DNA of 64,000 bases from Glandiceps talaboti (taxonomy: Eukaryota > Hemichordata > Enteropneusta > Spengelidae). Below the pieces are notes generated by a model, which had not been told where the DNA came from, searched no databases, and was given only the letters and a program-made list of their open reading frames with translations. The position numbers and the translations under genes were made by a program. The number at the start of each line of letters is the position of its first letter. Position 1 is the first letter of the stretch. The DNA lies in NCBI RefSeq assembly GCF_964340395.1, contig NC_135552.1, forward strand, positions 21,511,181 through 21,575,180. Direction: 5' to 3'. Positions 15,001-27,000 of this stretch are shown here, in pieces.

Positions 15001-18000
15001 ACCCATTATAGTATTATATAGTTGCTACGGATGAAACTGTATATTGATATAGACAAATGAGATACTAAATATGAAATATTGATGTTGGCATAATATTTAG
15101 TTCCTTCTTTCCTCTTCAAAAATGCCATATTTGTTTTTTCTTGATAACAGATTGAATATAACAATACCGCAATATGACAACACATTTCAACTTGTTAGAT
15201 CAACTGGTTTAATGGCTCTGAGTCAAATGATGTGTGTCTTTTCATGAAAATTCTACTCCAAACACGTGATACATCAAATTTCAAACCAATTCCACGACAG
15301 TGAAGGCAATTTTTTTTTGTTCATATGTTCACTTTTCCCAAATGGACATATTTGTACTTCGTGTTAAAACCTTTACAAAGGGAGTGACTGCATGCGTACA
15401 CAATATTGTCATGAAACAGACTTGTTAGATCAGCTGCTCGGTTACATCATTATTACCCCAATAATGACAGAAACCACAAACAGACATAGGAAGTAATTAT
15501 ACCCTGTGTAAGCGCACCAAACTCCTTCAGTATTCAATGAATTCCCAACTGATGGCTTGTACTACAAATATCTAGTATTTTATCCCAAATCCCACATCAC
15601 CAAACACGGTGGTATACAGTTACACATCCCTCAGGCAAGATTTGATGCTGAGGAAGGAAACGGCTTCTGTTGCCGAGTTTTCCTGATAATTTATGGATGG
15701 GATACGGAATATTATCAATGTGAGACTGCTAGGCTTCATATTTCACAGCTTTATCTGGGTTCACAAATATTAAATAATACATCTTCTGTAGTAGTGTGCA
15801 GAAATTACACAGTGTGAACAGTTATATATCTTCTGTTAGACAGTTTCACTGATTAGTCAGAATTGATTTTGGATTACATGTTTATCAGTGTTTACAAATA
15901 TTAAATCAAAACATATTCTGCAGTGTTCAGAAATGATAATTTTAGAAAGATCTCCTGCTGACCTCAATATCTCAAAAACGAGAGGATACAGAAAAACAAC
16001 AGAAAACATAGGAAGGGTGTAGAGAGAAGTGTGCAAGTGAGTGAGATAAGCGGTAACCTTGAAAGCTTCTCTTTGGAACATGTTTCTCTGATTAATAATT
16101 TATTAAAGGAGAACATCATTCCAGGAAATAACTTAGGTATTTTCATAAACTTTGGGTTCTGGAGAGTCATTTCATTATTTCACATCACATAATTTTCAGT
16201 CAGTTGCCAAGAAACACCAAACTGAAACTCTTGTTCACTCCCATTGTTCTTTATAAAGACATAATAAACCATTGCATGATGGGTCTTAGCAGACATAATT
16301 ATTCATAAGATGCACAGTGAATATTCATGACGCCAAAGAGCTTACTTCCTACATTTATTGGTTGCACACTGAATATTCATGACTATTTATCTGAAGGTTG
16401 TGAACATTTCTTTGAATTATTGCAAGAACATTTTTGAGTAGCATTCAAACATTGTCAAAATATGCTTGGAAATGTCTTCTGTTACAAGTTTCCATGACGA
16501 TACATGGAATGGATCATCAACACAGATGCAGAATTATAACAAACGTCAGATATCACAGCTTTACTCCATGTTATCTAGGTTATACATTAAATTATCAATT
16601 TTCTTGGACTAAAACAGGAAAATATGATACACTAAAAAATCAACAGCATATTATTACATTGTGGTAACAAAATCATTTTATGATCTTAGATTATTCAGAT
16701 TCATGTTAAAATGTACATAATCAGGGATGTAAATAAGGACTGTTACCCAGCAAAGCCAAACAGCTACTCTGCAATGATTTGCTGGCAACTTTTTCATGAG
16801 TTTGTTAGAAATTCTTTCTTTCAACCAGTATATTTACATCAGTGGGCACACTCATCATTCTCAATCATACATATTACTTTTCACATTTGACCAGTTACTT
16901 TTCAAATTAACTACGTCTGTGATAATGTAAAATATTTCACAAATTAAATACATACAATGATGGCGAAATGAATGTAAAATTTATACGCGATGCGTCATGG
17001 GTTGAGGCATTAGCATTTGAAATAAACGCAAGAATTTAGAATTTATAACAAAAGACACAATGCATGGCCACAACAAAAACTCAAGGTTGCCAAAACACAG
17101 ATCACATTTTGCAAATTTAGGCTAAGATTCAAGAAATTCGCAGACTGAACTGAAAAAATACGAAATTTGACACGCAATTACGTTTCATTTACAAATTTAT
17201 CTAACGCAGTATCACCAGAATGTGGTTAAGCTTTCAAGAGAAATAGAATTTCTCCTGAGATATGTTTTTGATCGCCGGAAGACATATGGCAATAACTATC
17301 ATGATTCATTTATCTTTAGTTGTCCCTAGTGAGTCATTACAAAAATCAGAATTGCATTTACCTGGGTAGCGGTTGTTATCCATGTCTAAACCACCTGATA
17401 AGGAGAACCCAAAGGTCTTCAAATTATGGCCAATATCTGAGGCATGGATTACCTAAAATCAAGAACAAAGACAATATTCAGTCACTAATTTATTCAAAAG
17501 CCATCACCATCATCCTTCGGCTATGGAGCGGGCAACCACAAGTTTTCTTCAAACACAATGAAAATTGGTGTGTGGAGCATGTGCTCAAAATCACTACTGC
17601 AGTAACCCAAAGCAATGACCACTACATCAAAATTTATTTTCACAAATATATGTCATTCACTTGAGGATGTTTACCATCGATGATTCTTTGTAGAGCCTCT
17701 CTCATTCTGAGTGACAATAAACATTCTGCAAATGACCTCTTTCCGTTACTCCCTTCACTGTTATCACACTTCAAACGTCGTGTATGTATGATCTAGCAAG
17801 TTTCTTTCCAGGTACAGTTCAGTTACTTTGTGATAATCATATTTATCATTTGTTTTATTAATTTTAATAACATTTATTTTCAGATCGAGCAACGTAAATT
17901 TGTTTTTGTTTTCATCACAGCACCTTCCTAACTTATTTCATGCATATTGGCAATTTATAGGTCAATTAATTAATTAATCAACCAATAAACAAATAAATAA

Positions 18001-21000
18001 CAATAAAAAAATAAATAATAAATAAAAAAGTAAGTAAATAAATGAATATGATATCATATATCGTATCAGTTATAAGAGAGATAGGAAATATTGCTAAACT
18101 TACACAGTCATACATTCAACCACAGTCTATGAGGGGAGCCCAGTGAAAATACCTGGAGAACACAGGTAGATTTCACCACCTAAGTAACAAGTATTAATTA
18201 AAAAAGAAATACCACATCCAGTGGTTTCCTAAGTTTGCCAATCACGATAACAGTGGTAGGAAATATGGCCAAATTTTCATACATTTCTATACATTGGACT
18301 ACAGTATACAATGTACTTTATAAAGGTCACAGATTTGAATCCCACTGGAAACTGGGGATTTTTCTGTGACTTACCCAAACCCAGGGTGAGTGTTCTACAG
18401 ACTTGATGGGTAGGCTGTATCACTCAGCCATGTCTCACTCACATGAATTTGGGGGGGGGGGACTCCTGGAGTAATGACTCGAAAAGTCGGGGATGATTAC
18501 TCACACGGAACCCGCAGGAGCTATGTTTGCTGGGCCTGGGTGACTTTGGGATAGCCTGTGGACTGACTGTGAAAGCCTTGATATTTCCACAGCAACGTGA
18601 TAGAGAGCGTGCAACATAGCCCTATCACATAGTCCCAAACCTGAATGGATCTCTGTAGCATTTGTGTTTGTTTGTGTGTATTTGTCTGCATAACAGAAAA
18701 TCGCTGGGATCAATTCCCAGCACAAAAACTTGACAAAAAGAAACAAGAAAGTCATAATTTCATCTTGTCAACACTTAGTTGAGTATAATTATAGCTGTAA
18801 TGAGAGTTGGTGACAGTGTTTAAAATACTCATTTAGTGAAGTGATTCAATGTGTAGTCATAAAATTGCTGCAATCACCAATATAACCTAATTTGGTATAT
18901 TCAATAATTGGACAACGGAGACTCATTACTCTAATTAGTCAAATTAATGTCACTCCTGGAAATTCACGCATCGATGGCCAAGCCTAAAAAGATACGCAAT
19001 CTCATGTCCGAGATTTACTAGACAGGAAAAGGCAGATATGAGGGGGCAATGTATGTGTTTATACATTATTAAAGAGTATATTGTGTGCTCCCATGGGGGC
19101 CAAGGATGTATAATTGTACATGTACTATAAGCTCCCCTGAGAAGCATGGAAATACTTTTTAAAAAGGGTTGTTGTGTTGTTATGGGTCCATGCCAGGAGT
19201 AATACATTGTAATTGTAAAGCACTTTAAGTACAGAATGTGGAAGAAGTGCTAAATAAACATTATTTTATCTAGAAATTTATTACTGCCGACAAAATTATT
19301 TTAAAAAAAAATTTAAAATATAGTTTTCATTCTGCTGTGTTATTTCATCTTCCCTCTGGGTATATTACACTAATTGATTCTGAATCTGAAGCCTTTGAAA
19401 ATGAAGATGTGAAAAAATCAAGTAACAAAATGACCACAAAAGTGGTAAATGAAAATAGAACATCTTTTGTACACACAAGTTGTCAAACACTCATACCATG
19501 TTTTTTATTCAATTAGCAAATAGTTTCTACATTATCAGCACTAATAACCACATTATAATATTACTATGTTAGTCGTCGACTCAAAATATTAATTCTTTCC
19601 CTAGTAACACAATTATGCACAAAATGAAATGTGTTTCAACAATACTCAATCTGTAAATTTATCTCAATTTATACTGCATGTAAACCTAGATATTTTCAAT
19701 ACTAGAAGATTTGGCGTTTTTGGAGTCTTCAGCTAGTTCTCAAAGTCTAGTTTTACTATTTACCAGACTGGTACATTGTGTTCATGTACAAAAAGACTTT
19801 TTAGTCACTACACATTTTAGTTTTTTGTCATCCAGCGAAATAAGAGAAAATAAGTCTTTAGTGAAAATTTCCAGGTTTACAGTTACTGTATTACTTTGAC
19901 CATTAATTTTGATTCAGTGCAAAATGTTGTCTAAAGGGAGAACATCACTCCAGGAAATAAGGTACTTTCATAAACTATGGGTTCTGAGGAGTAATTTTAT
20001 GAGTTCACATCACCTACATTATCATAAATTCAGAAAAACAACAAGATGAACTTGTGCTTGATAAGGGAATTTTTTGCTGTGGGCCAAATCGCCTCAAGAG
20101 AGTCATCAGAAATACATTATACTATATACACATGCACTGAAATGTTAAGAAATTCAAAAATCTAAACTGGTACTACTTTGACCATCAATTAATATGTGGA
20201 CTCAAAATATTCAGTTTTTTTCTCTGTGATATAAATTACACACTATTATGTGGAATTGAAATATGTTATGAAAATAGTCTCAATTTGTGAATTTTTTTCA
20301 GCTCGTATTACGTATACTTTGACCATCAATTTTGATTAAGTGCATAATTTTGTCTTAATGCATATGTTGTTCTAAGAGGATCAATCTGGTGTAACTCTGA
20401 CGTTGTTTTGACAGTTCAAAATATACCCCACTTAACCCTGCCACTGTTATCGCCAACGACATGCATTTTCACTTTTCATAAAACACACTTATAAGAATAA
20501 GCTCTTAGTTTTCATGTAGTGCGAGGCTTGCGTGTAAATGACATGACGCACAATATCAATCCAATTTTGGGACAAAAGTAAATGTATATATATACATAAT
20601 ATAGGACTTCCAGATAGTGATCAAATTGAATGGATAGCGCAATAGTATCCTGTGAATTGCCATGATATGATTCAAGAGAAAATGAAAAATTCAAGGCAAA
20701 CACAACTCATTACTTGATTGACAACTGTCTCTTTCCATTTTTTTTTTGAGGTCGAGTAAATGAGTAACAGGCTATTTGAATGGGGGGGGGGGGGGGCTGC
20801 AGCCTATGACATTTTGGGAATAGAAGTTTGCTTGCCCATAGTCTATAGAGGGACTGTGGCTTGCATTATATGGTAAATAGTTACTTTTGGCATATGGGAA
20901 ATCATATTTACTTGTGACTAGGGGTTGTTGTGTTTGTATAAAATAATATATTTTTTATATGACATTTCTATGTGTCAGTGTAGAGATATCAAATTCCTAT

Positions 21001-24000
21001 CTTTTTTGCCACAAAACCCACTTGCAGAATCAATGGTAATTTAGACTTGAATGCATAACTAAGAGCTAGTAAACAATTTGTGTGTCCCTGTATCTGCATT
21101 TCTCTTTGGTTATAAACATACCACCCCCACCCCCATCCCCACCTCCACCTCTTGCTTCACTGAAGTATACAACTGATGCTCATTCAAATGTTCATTCATG
21201 TTATTGAGCTGAACAAAACACACGGATAGTATATACATTTGTGAAAGGTAGCAAGATTTTGTGTGTTCCCCAGTCACTTTACCAAGGGTTCCTAAACAAA
21301 ACTGTGACATATTGTATAGGAAACTATGCCAGATTGATCTGATTCCCTATTTCAGTTACTTGAGTTCCCAACCTTAGCAAAAAACAGTGCAAGATTATTA
21401 TGACAGTTGATAATGTAACTATGCAACTAGTGTGTAAATAAGACTTAGAAAGTACATCATTGATTGATGAAATTATAAAGTAGTCATGGTTAGTACATGT
21501 ACACATGCTTTTCTCACTACGAAAATCAAATACACAGTCTAGATGTACAGCATATCGGTGTCCACAAAGGAAACCATTTGTCAGAATTTCTTATTGCGGG
21601 GTTGATGAATGAAGCCATACAAGTACCCTTCATTGATTCTTTGATCACATCATTTCTGAGTGCCGCATGGTATCTTGTTATTGATATTACAATTTCCTTA
21701 TTTTCACATTTGACTTCAATACAAGTATTCTACTACACTGCACTTTCAATTTCGTCAGTAGAAACAAGTTAGAATTAAAAGTGACTGAGATTGCAGAAAA
21801 GCAAATGTTAGAAAAATTAAAGTAGTAACACTCTATATATAGACCGCGTCAAGCACCAATTTTTGACAGCTAGTAAAGCATTACAGTGTTAGAGTGCCTC
21901 CGACATTTATTGTGAAATATTACCGTTTTATTAATACCTATATTGCATAATAAATATCATCAATTTGTGTAGTTTCCGACACGAGGAGAGGTATGACTAG
22001 GTTCTTAAATGAAACAAAATAAACTCAGTAAATACTGGTAAGTTCATACAAATGACCATTATGAATGCCAATATTAAAAGTCTGGCAAATAAATAAAAGA
22101 GTAATTGAAAACCATGTGATGCATTTAGATTATATTTTTTGAAACTATACATGTATATGGTGTTGGATAATGGGTTCAATGTATTGCCTGCACTCTGAAT
22201 GGCACACAAAAGTACATGTGTACAGTGTTAGATGACTTTTACTTAGTTGTACAGTATAAGTTACTTGGTATAAGGTATTTTATAAAATATCCACAAAGTT
22301 AAAATCATGCCTAATTTATATTCGTGAATGTCTTTAGATTGTTGGTTTCTTCACTTTCCTTTTGTTGTTGTAATTTTATGTTGTTTATTAAAGTTTGTGT
22401 TGTTGCTTTTTTGGGAAATTATAATTTTCTTCTTTTTTTGGGGTGGGGGGGGGGTGGGGGTGGGAGGTTGGGAGTGGGAGTGGAGACTAGGAAGTTCACC
22501 CGACGATTGATGCACTGAATTTGCATCACTTTCCAATATGTACAAAGTGACTCAAACTTTTGGTTAGTTGTAAAACTATGTGCAGCATACCAACTGAATA
22601 GTCTTTAATAAACATTTGGTCAGCTTTATCAGACTGAAGCATCCAGTGATAATTACCACAGAGGATTCGATCAAACCATGCTGTAAAATGTATACTCCCT
22701 AGGGAGTTGAGGAAGCATAATGTGCCATTGTCATGTGCAATTGTAGGTCCATACTAAGGGTAATACATGTAAAAAGCACTTTGAGCACAGTGTGGGAAAG
22801 CGTTGTATAAAAACTAACATCATTATAACATTAGTAAATGGTACAGATGTAGTAACATTAAGACCTTGTCAGCATAATTACATACCTGTGATGGAGTTTG
22901 TCTTATTCCATCAGGTGAACCATTATAGATATATACAACACCCCTTCCATCTTTACCTCCGTATGGGGCTCCAACGGCAATGTCTATATACAAATATACA
23001 AAAAAAAAACAATTTGTGATAACAACACAGATACAATGGTATGGCATAAGATGGTCCAGGTGATGAAGATGGTAGTGGTGTTGACAAAAACAGCATTGAT
23101 GATGGCAACAATGATGGTGATGGATTGATGGGATGGTGAAAATAAACTTCTAAAGCCTAAAGCTAAAACTGAAACTTGAAAGAGCAATCGTATAAGAACT
23201 CCTTGTGTTGTTTTAGTTCATAGTTCACTATCATGTATAAATAAGAGGTTTAGAAAGAACCCATTCAATCAGCAGACTATTACATGTAGTTGTATAAGAA
23301 AATACATTCAGTTTCAGTGAGTTACATTCCTAGGATTGTGGCATCCCTTTAATTTTGACTTATAGACCCCTATACACATTGGAAATCTACTAAAAATTAC
23401 AGCAGCACGAGTCTTGCTATAAACTGAACCAGTACACTGTGAGTGCAATCATATCAACATCTATTGAGAAATCAATGTCAACATATCACCATAATAGTTT
23501 TCTTTCATTTCGGACTTTAGCTTTGTCGAAAGTGATCTCAGCAAAGTAATACAATGTATCTTCATCAGCACCCACCGACAACCACATACCATGATAACCC
23601 GACATTTGACATTTGTTGCACATCTCTAGCAAAGTTATGGCTTGGAAATTGATGAGCATTTCAAAAATGTGCTCAGATCACTCACTAAAAGATGTTTTAT
23701 CTTGTTTATGGGCATACCGGTATGTCTTCATTTGTTTGGATTCTCTTTGGGATCTTGGCATGGATTTTGTTGGGCACACAAATTGACAAATGGGCATGGA
23801 TTATTAATACTGCCCATCCATTTCAATATTTTGTCGTGGCCCATCAATGTTGATGTTATCCTGCATCAAGCAGCTTTGATATTTTTCAGTAGTCAATTTA
23901 TGGAGTAGATTGATGAGATGAAAAAAATTGGTGAATGAATAAAAAATGGTGTGTACATGATTTGTATAAAGAGATCTGTCTTTTTTGACGCTCAGGAGAC

Positions 24001-27000
24001 TAGTATATGGTAAACTGCATTTTTCTTCAAAATCTGATATCTCTGCATTGCTATTTTCACAAACCATCATATACTTCAACCTATAGAGAAACTGGTGGGT
24101 AAAAACAGCAATAATCTGCGATTTGCAGTTTGAGAATACGGAAAACTATCAATTTTGGTGTCAAAGCTTTTTACTACAATATTGTAATGATATCCCTGCT
24201 GAGTGATATACTTTAGACCTGAGTAAGCAGCTGAAGCAGAAACTAAATTCACCACACTGTAAAGTTGAACGTATCATGTACCTGACATAGAAATGCAGAT
24301 TCAAACTGTACATTTTTATTACAACTCCTTTTCATCCTAATGGTTGCTTCATTATTTCAGAATATTTATTGTGCATAGGTGACAATGTCTTAAATTTCTT
24401 TTAATATTTCAGAACGACCATGATAAAACTTTTAAAAATTTGAAGAAAAAAAAATTGAAAAATATTGATATTCAGGGAAATTGGTCCTTGAGGAACACTC
24501 TACCCGAATTGTGAGTTTATTTGGTCCCAGTGTAGTTTTCATAACCTTAATGTTACTTGGGAGTTGTGATCGTAAAGTTTGCCAATAACATCCACTAATT
24601 GAATACCAACTCACTCAGGACGAAACCTCACAATACACCAAAGACGACAACCAATTAGAGCCATAGCTTCTAACGTAATTAAAGTTGCATTCCCTGGCTG
24701 AATCACAGACAATTAACGAGAAATAATTAAAGATATGCATTAGAATAATATGATTGAGTTCAAAAAGTATTTTCTTGGAAACGAAGAGTGATCATTTTGA
24801 AGTTATACAGTGGTGATAATGTCATCGTGTCAGAGGGGGTAGAGAATAACGCTAGCAGTCAACAGTATACACTTTTCTAATAAATTAAATTATGTACTTC
24901 ATTTAGCATATGGATATCAAATACGGTACACCGTCCTCAGAGCCATTTTCTCTCGGTGGTATTGTGTAATTAAATCATCTGAAGCTAAACCAAATCTATG
25001 TTGACATTTATGCGTATTATGTGTAAAAACTAAAAATAGACCAACTCATTAAATGGAAAAGCTGCACAGTCTGCTCATTTCACTTACAAAATTTATCTCG
25101 TGCTTATTAAATTTTATAAGCTATCCGAGTTCCATTAGTTTCCTGCCTGACACGATGTGGGTTTAATTGTTTCTCCATTTCAAAGTACTTAAGAAATCCA
25201 TTCCTACATGCATCTCCTTCAGAAGTCCCTGGTACATTTATTGAGGGATATAAATCTTTAGCTGAAGGGGACTTATGCAGGCAATATGCTTGTCAGAGAG
25301 TATTATGCAGTGTTCTTAACTTAGTTATGTTGCACTTAATTTATCATCGGTATCGGTAAAGTAGGATAAAAACAGAGACATTCCTTGCAATCCCGGCAAG
25401 GGAAAATTTCATAGAGGCAAAATATAGTCTTGTTGTTTAGAGTGAAATTTTTTTTTAAAATGAAGTTTGTAAATATGCTGGAAAGAAGGCCTGGAAATTC
25501 TTGTATTGGATCAGAGCCAGAGATGGCCTCATCAAAACAGGTATTTTTCAGAGCTGATTTTTTGAAACCATACAATGTGCAATACAGTTGCCTTGCTATT
25601 AGATACATAGAAAATAGTGTGCTGATCATTAGTTTGTGGACAGGGTGCATTTTAAAGAAATTCTTATAGGGCTTTTCCAATTTACCAAAAGCATGGCCAT
25701 CAGTGTTCATATCAAAAGTTGATCATCTCATGTAGATGTAGATTCACATGACTTGTATAGATTTGTTTCTGATGTCTTTTTGACTTCTTGGTGTGACACG
25801 CTGAGTCAGACTTTTACAGACCAACTCTCAGATTCTGACAAATGCAGCTTGCTAAGCCATTGTATATACATATAGATGCACACATCTACATATACATGTA
25901 CAAACTATGGAAGGATCAAGCCTTTAAATTTGACATGTATGAAGATAAACCCACTCCTAGACAAAATCAAACAGAGCTGACATTAGAGGCCCATCAAGGC
26001 CTACAGTCAGAAGAGTACCTGTAAGCACCTGTAAGTATCAAACCATTTGTAAAGTTGGAAATTTCTGATAAAAACTTATTTTCACTATAAAAAAATGCAA
26101 TAAGTAGTGACTAAAAATACTTCATGTACAGAACACAATATATGAGTCTGGTAATTAGTAAAAATTAGTCTTTCAGAACTAACTGAAGACTGTAAAATAG
26201 CAAAATTTTCTAGAGGTTTAAATCTAGGTTTACAGTATTTTTTTCAGCAATTGTACATAACTGCCCTATATTCTAGCAAGACAGAGTTCTTTAATAATAT
26301 TTTATATATGAATTATCTTAAACTAAAACTTTAAATACAACTTGAAATATTACTTTAAACTCTTTAAAGCAATAATTTTTTTGCAACTAAGATCCAAGCA
26401 CGTCATTCAATTCAAACTACGACATGACAGCATATTACTATTTATTTTAGAAATGGGCAAATCTATGTAATAACTGATTCTACATAATTATACACAACAG
26501 CAAGAGTTACAAATAAGTACATCCATTCAAAAGCTAATCAAACTTGCACTCAGTTGTCAAGATTTGGAATGAAAAATGGAATTCTTATCATTCACTGAAG
26601 GCAATAAACGATAACATTGTATGCAACAATGCCTCAAATTAAGATAAACCAGAACAAATTTCCTCTCATGAATAGCGACATCACATTAAATATTGATGAT
26701 GGTTGACGTCAATCAGTGCATTTACTGGTAATTTGGGTCTGCAGCAAACATTGCCAATGTCAAGTATTAGAGTTTCATATTTTCTCAACCGGAAGATTCT
26801 GTCAATATTTCATCTGCACCGGTATATTGAAACAAAAATTATCAAATTTGCTGTACAGTATTGCATTTATGTATAAAGTGGTTACAAAAGACTTATTAAT
26901 GAATACTTATTTTCATGTCTTGTTCTTTCCTCCATGAAAGAAGTGGATATTTATCTTTTAATAAATGTTTAGGTGTAAAGCAAGCAGACTATAGTTTGGA

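Larger units (their letters stand above)
9421..17361 (-). other. Intron between exons 11 and 12
   Basis: 7941 bp, the longest intron. It holds a three-unit repeat of about 75 bp (9650-9840), the 152-bp array (10570-12390) and one copy of a short dispersed repeat (16105-16200). The stretch from 12.4 to 16.0 kb is AT-rich with no exon or repeat that I can identify. Confidence 0.72.
19578..20360. repeat. Duplicated block, one copy split by MITE family B
   Basis: GACTCAAAATATT, CTCAATTT and ACTTTGACCATNAATTTTGA recur in order in 19578-19938 and 20199-20360. Removing the family B copy (19679-19881) makes the two blocks about the same length (155-160 bp). Confidence 0.75.
17453..22885 (-). other. 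Intron between exons 10 and 11
   Basis: 5433 bp. It holds an (AAAT)-rich tract (17960-18050), a possible tRNA-like repeat (18330-18432), SINE-like tails (19080-19262 and 22670-22815), a duplicated block with MITE family B inserted in one copy (19578-19938 and 20199-20360), a short dispersed repeat (19934-20050) and G or C runs near 18451, 20781, 21121 and 22441. Confidence 0.72.

Noticed and set aside
15557-15817. 86-codon plus-strand frame as a gene
   Set aside because: No domain, no visible splice partners, and length is within chance for AT-rich introns.
17362-17436. Shorter exon 11 using the inner acceptor at 17436
   Set aside because: Joined to exon 10 in phase 0 it gives a stop after five codons. 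The outer site at 17452 keeps the frame and the expected length.
18330-18432. A tRNA gene on the minus strand
   Set aside because: The box-like motifs are too far apart and no acceptor stem or anticodon arm can be drawn.
25336-25710. 124-codon minus-strand frame, with an overlapping open frame on the plus strand
   Set aside because: No recognisable domain, no family resemblance, and both strands are open. It is most likely chance or an old repeat.
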